Source: Fodinicola acaciae (GTDB taxonomy: Bacteria > Actinomycetota > Actinomycetes > Mycobacteriales > HKI-0501). From it: a DNA stretch of 64,000 bases. The notes under the pieces are model-generated. The model was given only the letters and a program-made list of their open reading frames with translations. It was not told the origin of the DNA and did no database searches. The position numbers and the translations under genes are program-made. The DNA lies in assembly GCF_010993745.1 (NCBI RefSeq), contig NZ_WOTN01000004.1, forward strand, positions 372,001 through 436,000. The letters run 5' to 3'. Positions 1 to 8,245 of this stretch are shown piece by piece (the first letter of the stretch is position 1; each line of letters starts with the position of its first letter).

Positions 1-141
1 CGTCTGGCGGTGCGGCGGGACCGCCCGGCGCGGCAGCGCCACGTGGGCGGTTTCGCCGTGCCGTCAGACGGCCCGAGACAGATGTGACAGCGGCTCGGCC
101 ATCGCCGCGTGGGACTTCGAAACAGGCCCTAGCCGGGACGG
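1..141. other. Window edge, no assignable gene
   Basis: This stretch precedes the first recognisable gene. Several frames stay open because of the high GC content; one plus-strand frame runs from the window edge to a TGA at 85-87 and could be the tail of a truncated upstream gene, but nothing in it is recognisable. The hexamer CGTCTG at the very start and CAGACG near 65 are complementary, so a long-range fold is possible. Confidence 0.3.
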
Positions 142-477
142 TCACTCGGCGGACTGCGAAGGCTCCAGTACGAGCGTCACGCGGCCGTCGGTGATGCTCT
201 TCAGCGTCACCATGGTCTGCGCGATCGTCCGGCTCTGGCCGACCCGCAGCGGCAGCGGCTTGGCGTTGATGGAGACGATGGCGCCGTCCTGGTCGACCGA
301 GTCCAGCCGCACGACGGTCTTGATCTTGTCGATGGTGACCAGCGTGCCGTTGCCGGACAGCTGCGCCGTACACCGCTCGCCTTCGCAGCTCACCTGCGCG
401 CGCGGTGTCGCGTTGCAGCCGGCCACCGCCAACACGGTGGCCAGCGTCGCGGCCACCACCCACCGCCGCATGTCCAT
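142..477 (-). CDS. Small secreted lipoprotein, unknown function
   Basis: The protein of about 111 residues begins with MRRW, has a hydrophobic stretch and then a lipobox ending LAVAGC, with the modified cysteine near residue 21, so it should be exported and lipid-anchored outside the membrane. The remaining ~90 residues are polar and beta-rich in appearance and contain two further cysteines close together (SCEGERC). No family was recognised. Two starts are possible (477 or 471); neither has a strong ribosome binding site. It is transcribed divergently from the aldolase gene that follows. Confidence 0.65.
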   Translation of the reverse strand: MDMRRWVVAATLATVLAVAGCNATPRAQVSCEGERCTAQLSGNGTLVTIDKIKTVVRLDSVDQDGAIVSINAKPLPLRVGQSRTIAQTMVTLKSITDGRVTLVLEPSQSAE

Positions 478-542
478 TGGCACAACGTAATCCGTCAACG
501 TCACTTTGCCGGAGCCAGGTGCGGCCGGAGATGATGGGAGGC

Positions 543-1169
543 ATGCTGACGAGCCGCGAGCTGCGGGATTTGCTGGCCACTCATCGCCTGGTGGCGATCG
601 TCCGCGGCACGGACCCGGACGCCGCGTTGCGGACCGTGGTGACGCTGGTCGAGTCCGGCGTGCCGCTGGTCGAGGTCTCGCTGACCACTCCGGACGCGGC
701 CAAGGTCATCTCCGCGGCGGCCGCCGAGCTCGGCCAGGGGGTGGGCGCTGGTACGGTCCGCAGCGTCGCCGACGCGCAGCTGGCGCACGACTGCGGCGCC
801 ACCTTCGTCGTCACACCAGGCCTGTCCGCCGGCGTACACGCCGCGCTCGACGAAGGCCTGCCGGTGCTGGCCGGCGCCTTCACCGCGACCGAAGCGCTGC
901 AGGCCGACGCGGCCGGCGCGACCGCGGTCAAGCTGTTTCCGGCCGCGACCGGCGGTCCGGCGCATCTCAAGGCGCTCCGCGATCCGCTGCCGGACCTCGA
1001 CTTCGTACCCGTCGGCGGCATCGGTCCCGACGTCGTCGCCGACTACTTCGCCGCCGGCGCGCTGGCCGTCGGTGTCGGCTCACCGCTGGTCGGCGACGCG
1101 GCCTCCGGTGGCGACCTCGGCGAGCTGAAGCAGCGCGTCAAGGCCTTCCTCAGCATCATCGGCGGCTGA
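543..1169 (+). CDS. eda: KDPG/KHG-type 2-keto-3-deoxy aldolase
   Basis: A class I aldolase of about 208 residues that should cleave 2-keto-3-deoxy-6-phosphogluconate or a related 2-keto-3-deoxy acid to pyruvate plus an aldehyde. Family hallmarks are visible: the catalytic glutamate in PLVEVSLTTP (about residue 44), GAGTV (69-72), and the Schiff-base lysine in AVKLFPA (about residue 130), followed by GGIG. Length is normal for the family. The start is uncertain: ATG at 531, 534 or 543; the GGAG at 527-530 suits 534 or 543. There is no neighbouring dehydratase or kinase here, so the physiological substrate is open. It could in principle serve a 2-keto-3-deoxy sugar acid route such as the one at 36-45 kb, but that is speculation. 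Confidence 0.85.
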   Translation: MLTSRELRDLLATHRLVAIVRGTDPDAALRTVVTLVESGVPLVEVSLTTPDAAKVISAAAAELGQGVGAGTVRSVADAQLAHDCGATFVVTPGLSAGVHAALDEGLPVLAGAFTATEALQADAAGATAVKLFPAATGGPAHLKALRDPLPDLDFVPVGGIGPDVVADYFAAGALAVGVGSPLVGDAASGGDLGELKQRVKAFLSIIGG

Positions 1170-1284
1170 GACGGTGGTGGACGCAACGAACCGCGCGTCC
1201 AGCTGACGCCTGCGCAACGTTCTTGCGCGGATCGACATGGCGAGCCGCTGTCACCGATGCCCGGATGGCCCCGATACTGACAGC

Positions 1285-2487
1285 GTGACCTCGCTGACCA
1301 GCACCCCCGTGTCGTACGCCGAAGCCCACGCGGCCCACAACTACCACCCGCTGCCGGTGGTGATCGCCGAAGCCGAGGGCAGTTGGGTGACCGACGTCGA
1401 CGGCAAGCGCTACCTCGACATGCTGGCCGGCTATTCGGCGCTGAACTTCGGCCACCGCCACCCCGCGCTGGTCGCCGCCGCCACCGAGCAGCTGAGCCGG
1501 CTCACGCTGACCAGCCGCGCCTTCCACCACGACCGGTTCGGCGAGTTCTGCGAGAAGCTCGCGCGGCTCACCGGCAAGGACGCGGTGCTGCCGATGAACA
1601 CCGGCGCGGAGGCCGTTGAGACCGCGATCAAGGTCGCGCGCAAGTGGGGCTACCAGGTGAAAGGCGTGCCGGACGGGCAGGCCCGGATCGTCGCCTGCGG
1701 CGGCAACTTCCACGGCCGTACGGTCAGCATCATCTCGTTTTCCACCGACCCGGACGCGCGCGCCGACTTTGGCCCCTACACGCCCGGCTTCGTGGTCGTC
1801 CCGTACGGCGACCTGGACGCCGTGACCCGCGAGATCGCCGATGAGCGTACGGTCGCCGTGCTGGTCGAGCCGATTCAGGGCGAGGCCGGCGTGATCGTGC
1901 CGCCGGCGGGTTATCTTGCCGGCATCCGCGAGGCCTGCACCAGGCACAACGTGCTGATGTTGGCCGACGAGGTGCAGTCCGGCCTCGGCCGCACCGGTGC
2001 GACCTTCGCCTGTGAGCACGAAGGTGTCGTGCCCGACCTGTACGTCCTCGGCAAGGCGCTCGGCGGCGGCATCCTGCCGGTCTCCGCGGTGGCCGCCGAC
2101 TGGCCGGTGCTCGGGGTGATCAAGCCCGGCGAGCACGGCAGTACGTTCGGCGGCAACGCGCTGGCCTGCGCGGTCGGCTCCGCGGTCGTCGATCTGTTGG
2201 AGACCGGTGAGTTCCAGCGCCGTGCCACCGAGCTCGGCGAGCACCTGCACGCACGGCTGCGTACGCTGCCGGCCGACGCCGTCACCGCCGTACGTGGCCG
2301 GGGCCTGTGGGCCGGCGTCGAGTTCGCGACCGCGGTCGGCACCGGACGGCAGGTGTGCGAGCGGCTGGCCGAGCATGGTGTCCTGGCTAAGGACACGCAC
2401 GGCTCGACCATCCGGCTCGCTCCACCGATCGTGATCACCGCCGACGAGATCGACTTCGCGGTCGAGCAGATCCGAGCGGTGCTTTAA
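1285..2487 (+). CDS. rocD: Ornithine aminotransferase
   Basis: A fold type I PLP aminotransferase of 400 residues, converting ornithine and 2-oxoglutarate to glutamate semialdehyde and glutamate in arginine/ornithine breakdown. The N-terminal AHNYHPLPVV is typical of ornithine aminotransferases; the PLP-contacting aspartate lies in LADEVQSG (about 228) and the Schiff-base lysine in VLGKALGGG (about 257). GTG at 1285 was chosen because GATACT at 1273-1278 looks like a -10 element 6 bases upstream, which implies a leaderless start; an in-frame ATG at 1237 lacks a ribosome site. The stop overlaps the stop of the opposing gene by 4 bases inside a palindrome. Lrp-ddaH at 14-15.5 kb may be functionally linked. 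Confidence 0.9.
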   Translation: MTSLTSTPVSYAEAHAAHNYHPLPVVIAEAEGSWVTDVDGKRYLDMLAGYSALNFGHRHPALVAAATEQLSRLTLTSRAFHHDRFGEFCEKLARLTGKDAVLPMNTGAEAVETAIKVARKWGYQVKGVPDGQARIVACGGNFHGRTVSIISFSTDPDARADFGPYTPGFVVVPYGDLDAVTREIADERTVAVLVEPIQGEAGVIVPPAGYLAGIREACTRHNVLMLADEVQSGLGRTGATFACEHEGVVPDLYVLGKALGGGILPVSAVAADWPVLGVIKPGEHGSTFGGNALACAVGSAVVDLLETGEFQRRATELGEHLHARLRTLPADAVTAVRGRGLWAGVEFATAVGTGRQVCERLAEHGVLAKDTHGSTIRLAPPIVITADEIDFAVEQIRAVL

Positions 2488-2493
2488 AGCACC
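2478..2493. terminator. Perfect 16-bp palindrome over two convergent stop codons
   Basis: GGTGCTTTAAAGCACC is fully self-complementary and contains both the rocD TAA (2485-2487) and the TAA of the opposing gene (2484-2486 on the minus strand). As RNA it forms a 5-bp stem with a TTTAAA loop. A bidirectional termination or RNA end-processing role is inferred; there is no long U-tract. Confidence 0.45.
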
Positions 2494-3578
2494 TGGATCG
2501 GCACGTTGACGGGCGTTTCACCGCTGGCGTCGATGATGACGACGTTCAGCGGTGGCATGCCGGTCGCCGCGCACGGCACGCTCGACGGCAGCGCGCCGGT
2601 GGCCATCGTGTGGTCGCCGAGGCCCACGAAGCCGAGGCTCTGGATCGGTCCGCCGTAGGTCACCCCGACCTTCGGACCGTGAAACGGCACAACGGTCGCC
2701 ACATACACCGTCTTGCCGCCGGCCGCGCAAAACGCGACCTTTCCCTCGGCTGACTTCACGTTTGCCAAAGCATCGCTGGAAAGTACGCGCTGCCGACCGG
2801 CGATCGTGGCATTGATGGTGACTTTGTCGCCCGACTTGGTCGCCCATGCCTTGGCTCCGGCGCCGAGGTCCTGCTTCTCGCCGTACTCGAATGGCACGGT
2901 GGTCTCGATGACGTTGGAGCAGCCGGCGTGCTCGCCGGTGTAACCCATCGCGTCTGACTGCAGCTCCGGAAGGCTGATCTGCGGCGTCATGCACGCGGAT
3001 CGCTTCAGCTGCGCGGAAAGCAGCCACAGGTCGCCAATCCGGGTCGCGGTCAGCGCCGCCTTGGTCCGGCCGGAGTAGGCCCAGCCCGGCGCCGGCCGGT
3101 CGGTGACCAGGCCGATCGGTACGGTCTGCGCACCTGGCGCCACACAGGTGAGCGGCGACGCGAACCTGTCGGCGATGTCGGTCTGCGAGACGGCGCCGCT
3201 CTTGTCCAGCCGGTTCGGCTCGTCCTTCGGACAGCCGGTCACCTGGAAGTGGAAGACGAGTTTTCCACCGTCCTGGGCGATCCAGGCGTACGCGCCGCCC
3301 GGCTTGCTGGGATCGCCGATCGGCACTTTCTCGCCGATCTTCACGGCCTTGACCTTCGTCACCGGCGGTGCCGCCGGCCGTACGGTCACGTGGTCGGCCG
3401 GGCGCAGGGCCACGCCACCGGCGATCACGAGAGTGACCGCGCCGGCCACCGCGGCCGCCGTGAGGCCGCGCCGGCGGCGCATCCGCTTGCTGGTCGTCAG
3501 CGCCCGTTGGCCGAGACCGACCGGCGGTTGGAGATCCTCGACCAGATCGCTCAGAGCGTCGCGCAGTTCGTTGGTCAT
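2484..3578 (-). CDS. Membrane-anchored partner of a SigE-family sigma factor
   Basis: This protein of 364 residues has a cytosolic N-terminus of about 35 residues ending in a basic patch (KRMRRRRG), one membrane helix at about 37-57, and an external domain of ~300 residues with paired cysteines. Its ATG overlaps the sigma stop by 4 bases (ATGA), so the two are translationally coupled and probably function together; an anti-sigma or signal-sensing role is inferred. No HxxxCxxC zinc anti-sigma motif is visible in the cytosolic part. The external domain was not recognised. The same layout recurs at 50119-51749 and 57478-59503. Confidence 0.7.
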   Translation of the reverse strand: MTNELRDALSDLVEDLQPPVGLGQRALTTSKRMRRRRGLTAAAVAGAVTLVIAGGVALRPADHVTVRPAAPPVTKVKAVKIGEKVPIGDPSKPGGAYAWIAQDGGKLVFHFQVTGCPKDEPNRLDKSGAVSQTDIADRFASPLTCVAPGAQTVPIGLVTDRPAPGWAYSGRTKAALTATRIGDLWLLSAQLKRSACMTPQISLPELQSDAMGYTGEHAGCSNVIETTVPFEYGEKQDLGAGAKAWATKSGDKVTINATIAGRQRVLSSDALANVKSAEGKVAFCAAGGKTVYVATVVPFHGPKVGVTYGGPIQSLGFVGLGDHTMATGALPSSVPCAATGMPPLNVVIIDASGETPVNVPIQVL

Positions 3579-4084
3579 ATCGTCGCTTCCTGATGGAAAA
3601 GCTCGCGAAGCTCAGGAGCGAGCTCGCGCAGCCGGGCCAGTGCACGGGAGGTCTGGCTGCCGACAGTGGATTCCGAGCAACCGATGATGTCCGCGACCTG
3701 ACGCTCGCTCAGGTCCTCGAGAAACCGCAGCACGATGACCGCACGCTGTTTCGGTGCCAGCAGCCGCAACGCCTTCTGCAGGCTCATCCGGATGAGCGTG
3801 CGGTCGCTGTGGTCCGGCACGGCATGGTCGTCGGTCAACGGCGTCTCGGCGAAGTGTTTTCGCCGCCAGCCGGTGACGCACTCGTGATACATCACCCGCC
3901 GCACGTACGCCTCCGGGCTGGTGTGCACCTTGGCCCAGCGCAGCGCGGTCCTGGCCAACGCCGTCTGGATCAGGTCCTCGGCGGCGTGCCGGTCACCGGT
4001 CAGCGCGTACGCGGTGCGGAACATCGCCGTGCCGCGATAGGCGACGAAGTCCAGGAACTCACGTTCCAGTTCTGCCTTCACCAT
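3575..4084 (-). CDS. SigE-family RNA polymerase sigma-70 factor
   Basis: An ECF-like sigma factor of about 169 residues. Region 2 includes FRTAYALTGDRHAAEDLIQTALAR and the following VRRVMYHECV helix; region 4 includes LPKQRAV-like APKQRAVIVLRFLEDLS and the helix-turn-helix ADIIGCSESTVGS. It should direct RNA polymerase to a small set of promoters. A strong GAGGAGG lies just upstream, 2 bases from ATG 4084 and 5 from GTG 4081, so GTG 4081 may be the real start. It is coupled to the membrane protein downstream (ATGA overlap). The DUF3151 gene lies 50 bases upstream on the same strand. Confidence 0.9.
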   Translation of the reverse strand: MVKAELEREFLDFVAYRGTAMFRTAYALTGDRHAAEDLIQTALARTALRWAKVHTSPEAYVRRVMYHECVTGWRRKHFAETPLTDDHAVPDHSDRTLIRMSLQKALRLLAPKQRAVIVLRFLEDLSERQVADIIGCSESTVGSQTSRALARLRELAPELRELFHQEATI

Positions 4085-4134
4085 GACCTCCTCACCGCAC
4101 TAGACGCGAGTCGGAGACCAAATCTTGCAAGCGA

Positions 4135-4545
4135 CTATCGAAGAGCTTCGGCGGCGGCCGGATCGCTGTCCTTCAGAAACTGCGCACAGCGGGTCGCCTC
4201 GTCGGCCTCCTCGATGGCGGCGGCGGCGCGGCCGAGCGCGTGCAGTGCGCGGAGGAAGCCGCGGTTGGGCTCGTGTGACCACGGCACCGGTCCGTGGCCC
4301 TTCCAGCCGGCGCGGCGCAGCTGGTCCAGGCCGCGGTGATAGCCGGTGCGCGCGTACGCGTAGGAAGCGACCGGGTCGCCGGCCGCGAAGGCTCGGTCGG
4401 CCAGCGCGGCCCAGGCGGCGCTGGAAGCCGGATAGCGTGCCGCGACCGACGACAGGTCGCCGTCGCCGAGCTCGGACAGTGCCTGAGCGGCCGGGTCGGC
4501 GGGCAGCAGGGTGGGGTCGGGTTCGCCAAGCAGGTTGTGCGTCAT
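4135..4545 (-). CDS. DUF3151 family protein
   Basis: A 136-residue soluble protein recognised as DUF3151, an actinobacterial family of unknown function, by its MTHNLLGEPDPTLLP start and the alpha-helical repeat-like body (AWAALADRAFAAG, YAYARTGYHRGLDQLRR, GWKGHGPVPW). The helical pairs resemble tetratricopeptide folding. The start at 4545 is preferred over the in-frame ATG at 4554 because a GCAGG lies about 9 bases upstream. It lies between the BNR membrane protein and the sigma factor on the same strand and may be co-transcribed with them. Confidence 0.8.
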   Translation of the reverse strand: MTHNLLGEPDPTLLPADPAAQALSELGDGDLSSVAARYPASSAAWAALADRAFAAGDPVASYAYARTGYHRGLDQLRRAGWKGHGPVPWSHEPNRGFLRALHALGRAAAAIEEADEATRCAQFLKDSDPAAAEALR

Positions 4546-4579
4546 GGTCCCCATCCTGCACCGGCGAACTCGGCAATCG

Positions 4580-5722
4580 TCAGCTGGCCGGCACGGTCAG
4601 TGGCCGCAGACCGCCGTCGCCGGTGACGACCCAGTAGGCCTTTTGCCACCTGTCCTGCACCACGCACGTGCCGTCGGTGGCGCGCAGGAGCTGTCCCGGA
4701 TGTACGCCGCGCGCGGCCGGCCGGAAGGTGCTGCCGTGATCGCGACTGATCGAGAGGGCGGTCGTGTCCTGGTCGCGTACGACGGCGAGCAGGTCGCCAT
4801 TGGCGAGTACGCAGGTGTCGCCAACCGGCGACTGGAGGTCACTGGCGACCGTCTGCCAGCTGCGGCCGCCGTCCAGGGTCCGAAGCACCGACGTGCCACG
4901 CTGGTAGAGATCGGTCAGCGCGTACGCGTATCGTCCGTTGGCGGCAAAGGAAAACGTGTCGTCGTACGCGATTTCCCGTGCCGCCCATGACTTTCCGGCG
5001 TCCCGGCTGACATAGACGCGGTTGTCGGTCTTGACCCACAGCGTGCCGGACGGATCGTGGATTGCGTTGGTCGGATCGGTGTCGGGTCGTACGCCGGTCA
5101 GCGTGCTGATCAGGTGTTGGACGCCGGTCCGCGGATCGACCGCGGAGGCTTCGCACGACTGCGTGCAGTACGGCTGCAACGGCCAGCCGGCCGGCACGGT
5201 ACTGATCGGGTCGCCGAGCTTCAACGGAGGCATTCGCGGCCCCAGCGCCGACGGGCTGCCCATCGTCCAGCTCCGACCGTCGTCGGTGGTGACGTACGCG
5301 CCGATCTGCACGCTGTGCGCGGCCAGCAACACCGGCTCGTACTCACCGAGGCCGCGGTTGACCTGGTCGGGAAGCTGTTGCGCGACCCAACGTCTGCCGG
5401 CATCCGTGGTGCGGGCCAGCGCGTAGTCTTCGGTGCCTGTGTTGACGACGGCGAAATGCGTATCGGCGTCCACCGGCAGGAGCCAGCGCAGCTTCGCGCC
5501 GAGCAGTGAGACCGAACCACCTGGCAGGCTCGGCGTCGAGAACACGATGCTGGCGACCAGCGCGGCGCATACGACGATCGCGGCGCCGGCCACCCCGGCC
5601 GCGATCAGGCGAGGCCGGCGGCGGCGCCGCGGCGGCGCGTACGAGGCGCTGAACGCCTCCGGATGCCGCGTACGGTGCCACTCGTCCTCGGACAGCAGCG
5701 GATCCTGGCGTTCGATCTCCAT
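4580..5722 (-). CDS. Membrane-anchored BNR/Asp-box beta-propeller protein
   Basis: This 380-residue protein has a cytosolic head of about 38 residues rich in arginine, one membrane helix (about 39-61) and an external domain carrying at least five Asp-box motifs: TTDAGRRW, TTDDGRSW, SRDAGKSW, RTLDGGRSW and SRDHGSTF. These mark a sialidase-like (photosystem II stability factor-like) beta-propeller. Catalytic sialidase residues were not identified, so a binding or sensing role is more likely than hydrolysis. ATG 5722 is supported by GGGAGGG 7 bases upstream. It lies upstream of DUF3151 and the sigma/partner pair on the same strand. Confidence 0.75.
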   Translation of the reverse strand: MEIERQDPLLSEDEWHRTRHPEAFSASYAPPRRRRRPRLIAAGVAGAAIVVCAALVASIVFSTPSLPGGSVSLLGAKLRWLLPVDADTHFAVVNTGTEDYALARTTDAGRRWVAQQLPDQVNRGLGEYEPVLLAAHSVQIGAYVTTDDGRSWTMGSPSALGPRMPPLKLGDPISTVPAGWPLQPYCTQSCEASAVDPRTGVQHLISTLTGVRPDTDPTNAIHDPSGTLWVKTDNRVYVSRDAGKSWAAREIAYDDTFSFAANGRYAYALTDLYQRGTSVLRTLDGGRSWQTVASDLQSPVGDTCVLANGDLLAVVRDQDTTALSISRDHGSTFRPAARGVHPGQLLRATDGTCVVQDRWQKAYWVVTGDGGLRPLTVPAS

Positions 5723-5806
5723 GCGACGCCCTCCCGTCAGCCAACTATGGGCATGACGCATGCGACGCACAACCCCGAAGCGGTCGCGGCTGGATGCGTT
5801 GCGTAG

Positions 5807-6212
5807 CCGCCTGACGACCCGCTCTATCTTCCGGAAGAGGACCTGAGAATCGACTGGATTCTCAACGAAGCCGTCATTCGCCGAGTCGTCGGCAGCCGCG
5901 AGGTGATGGCCGATCAACTGCACCATCTCGCCACCTTCGACACCAATGCCAATCTCAGCATCAGAGTCCTGCCTTACGCCGCTGGCGCACACACGGCGAT
6001 GATCGGTCCTTTCGACATCCTCGAATTCCCTAAGGACAGCGAGCCGACGACCGTCCACATCGATGGCCTGACCGGCAGCCTCTATCTGGAAAAGGAAAAG
6101 GAGATCCACGCATATCGCCGTATTTTCGAGAAACAGCAGCAACGCAGCGCTCAGCCGAAAAGAGTCGCGAGACCTGATCTTGCGAACCGCGAAGGAGTTC
6201 AGCAGTGCCTGA
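5807..6212 (+). pseudogene. Truncated, frameshifted DUF5753 (Scr1-type) regulator
   Basis: The reading frame from 5807 encodes the C-terminal half of a DUF5753 regulator: a segment WILNEAVIRRVVG, then VRVLPYAAGAHTAM, FDILEFP and GSLYLEKEKEI are all family landmarks. The N-terminal helix-turn-helix half is absent and a TAG stands at 5804-5806 directly before the homology. Near 6130 the frame changes: the expected tail (LSRKESRDLILRTAKEF) continues in another frame and ends at TGA 6210-6212, whereas the unshifted frame runs on to 6307. With both an amputated N-terminus and a frameshift it is almost certainly non-functional. Intact family members pair with a DUF397 protein, as here. Confidence 0.75.
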
Positions 6213-6297
6213 CGTTTCCAGTTTCCGGTGGCGCAAGAGCAGTCGCTCCGGCAGCCAAGGCGGCGAGTGTGTCGAGGTCGCCGGTGACCGCCGCTGA
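6205..6297 (+). pseudogene. Truncated DUF397 protein
   Basis: GTG 6205 follows a good ribosome site (GAAGGAG, 8 bases) and overlaps the end of the DUF5753 remnant, the normal arrangement for this gene pair. The 30-residue product begins with the DUF397 signature FRWRKSSRSG and GGECVEVA but stops after VAGDRR, losing the second half of the ~60-residue domain (the usual VRDSKDP and W-containing part). The hydrolase gene on the other strand ends 13 bases later, so a deletion or rearrangement probably removed the tail. Confidence 0.75.
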
Positions 6298-6310
6298 CGC
6301 CAAGTGAGCG

Positions 6311-7255
6311 TCAGCCCACGAACGCCGACAGCGCGCTGACGACCGCGGCCGGCTGTTCCTCGACCAGGAAGTGCCCGGTGTTGTCGATCTTCTCGACCTT
6401 GACGTTCACCCCGCGGGTCGGCAGGTCGGCGCTGAAGTAGTCGTAATTCATCGGAGATGCCAGGCCCAGCAGCGGCGCGGCGATCTTGCCGTAGGTCTTC
6501 CCGTCGGCGATGTCCTGGTTGAACGCCTTGTACCAGGCGTTGCCGGCCCTGATCGCCTCCGGATGGTCGTACGCGGCGGCGTAGATCGCCCGGTCGCGGT
6601 CGTTCACCGCCGCACGGTTTTCCAGCAGGTTGTCGAAAGTCCAGTCCACCAGGTAGCGGAAGCGGCCGGCGAGCAGCTGTTCCGGCAGGCCCTGCACCTG
6701 GTTGAAGGCAAACCACCAGAGGTTGAACGGCTGTCCCGGCGGCGTCAGCATCGGGATCCGGAAAAGACCCTCGTCGGGATGGCTGACGTCCATCAACGTG
6801 ACCGAGCGCGTCGCGTCCGGATGGTTGACGGCGAAACTGAAAGCCACCATGGACCCGATGTCATGACCGGCGACGTGCGCCGACGAATAGCCCAGCTGCC
6901 TTATCAGCTCATAGATGTCCTTTGCCATGTTTTTCTTGTCGTAGCCGGCGGCCGGCTTGTCCGATCCGCCCATGCCGCGCAACTCGGCGACGATCACCCG
7001 ATATCGCTGGGCCAGCGCGGGCATCACCTTGCGGTATTCCCACCAGGTCTGCGGCCAACCGGGCAGCAGCACCAACGGCTGTCCCTGACCGCCGGCGACG
7101 TAGTGCAGTCGCGCACCGTTGACTTTCGCATACGCACTGCGAAAACCGGCCGGCAACGAAGCCGCAGACGCCGACGCCGCGGCTGGTCCGCCAACGACGG
7201 CGGCGCCGGTCACGGCCGCACCGATGGACAGCAGATTTCTCCGGTTGATCGACAT
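6311..7255 (-). CDS. Exported epoxide hydrolase-like alpha/beta hydrolase
   Basis: The 314-residue protein starts with a Tat-type signal (NRRNLLSIG then a hydrophobic alanine-rich core to about residue 33). The hydrolase domain has the oxyanion HYVAGG...LLPGWP segment, the nucleophile elbow GHDIG with aspartate (about 132) rather than serine, and a catalytic histidine in NTGHFLVEE (about 295). An Asp nucleophile is the mark of epoxide hydrolases and haloalkane dehalogenases; the GWPQTWWEYR motif favours epoxide hydrolase. Substrate unknown. Folding before export via Tat is inferred from the twin arginine. Confidence 0.85.
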   Translation of the reverse strand: MSINRRNLLSIGAAVTGAAVVGGPAAASASAASLPAGFRSAYAKVNGARLHYVAGGQGQPLVLLPGWPQTWWEYRKVMPALAQRYRVIVAELRGMGGSDKPAAGYDKKNMAKDIYELIRQLGYSSAHVAGHDIGSMVAFSFAVNHPDATRSVTLMDVSHPDEGLFRIPMLTPPGQPFNLWWFAFNQVQGLPEQLLAGRFRYLVDWTFDNLLENRAAVNDRDRAIYAAAYDHPEAIRAGNAWYKAFNQDIADGKTYGKIAAPLLGLASPMNYDYFSADLPTRGVNVKVEKIDNTGHFLVEEQPAAVVSALSAFVG

Positions 7256-7419
7256 CTGTACGTCACTCCCGCACGTCGATTGAACAGCTGGCGCCGCCTG
7301 AAAGTAACAGCCTGGTGAGGCGACATCCGCGATATCTCCTGACGAGATGACGAATGTAATGGACCGGCCGCGCTTGCCTGTCGGACATTTTGCCGCCGTT
7401 TCGTCACACTGGATGCAGG

Positions 7420-8226
7420 TCAGGTCGCGAGGAAGGTGAGAACGTCGCTGAAGAAACGCTTCTGGGTGACGATGGCGTGGCCGGCGTTCTCGTACATGAC
7501 GAATTTTCCGTGCGGCAACCGCGAAGCCGTCTCGCGAAACATCTCCGGCGTCCAGAAATGGTCGCGCGCACCGCAGATCACCAGTGTCGGCGTCTGAATT
7601 GTCGCCAGCCGGTCGCGGATGTCGAATCCGTCTTCGGCGCGGAGCACGGCGGCCGGGTCGCCGGGGTCCTTCACCCGTACGAAAACGCTCGACAACGACA
7701 GCGGCACCGTGAGCAACCTCTGCAGGACCGGACTGGCGGTGAAACCGGCGGCCATCGACGGCGCGTGGAATTTCCCGGTCTTTTCCAGCTCTTCGGCCAG
7801 CTCCAGCTGAGCTTTCTTCGCAACCGGGCCGAGAGTGTAGGCGGCACTGGCCGCGACGGCCCTGCGTACGACCTCGGGATGGTCGGCGATCAGTTGCAGC
7901 ACGAGGGATCCGCCGGTGGAGTGGCCGATCACGTCGACCGGCTCACCAAACTCCTCGGTCAACGCCGTCGCGTGGTCGGCGGCGAGGTCGGCGAAGGTGG
8001 TGCCGCGCGCCAGACCCGGCGCGCGGTTGGTGAAATAGACCTCGTAACCAGCCTCGGCAAGCGGTCGGATCGTACGGAGTGCGATCCGACGGCCGAAGCC
8101 GGTCGGGTTCTCGTGGACCGGCGTGAAGCCGCACAGATAGACCAGCGGCCGGCCGGCGCCGAGCTTCAGATACGGCATGCCGCCTTTGAACGTCCCCTCG
8201 ACGACTGCTGGCATCGAGGCGTCCAC
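7420..8226 (-). CDS. Alpha/beta hydrolase (serine type)
   Basis: A 268-residue cytosolic alpha/beta hydrolase. The nucleophile elbow is GHSTGGS, the acid lies in CGARDHFW and the histidine in NAGHAIVTQ, so the triad is complete. The N-terminal part LVYLCGFTPVHENP is the oxyanion loop region. The start is uncertain: GTG 8226 and ATG 8214 are the only plausible in-frame codons near the end of the response-regulator gene, whose stop is 19 bases upstream, so it is probably co-transcribed with the two-component system. Substrate unknown. Confidence 0.75.
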   Translation of the reverse strand: MDASMPAVVEGTFKGGMPYLKLGAGRPLVYLCGFTPVHENPTGFGRRIALRTIRPLAEAGYEVYFTNRAPGLARGTTFADLAADHATALTEEFGEPVDVIGHSTGGSLVLQLIADHPEVVRRAVAASAAYTLGPVAKKAQLELAEELEKTGKFHAPSMAAGFTASPVLQRLLTVPLSLSSVFVRVKDPGDPAAVLRAEDGFDIRDRLATIQTPTLVICGARDHFWTPEMFRETASRLPHGKFVMYENAGHAIVTQKRFFSDVLTFLAT

Positions 8227-8245
8227 GATCTCATAGCGTACGTCG

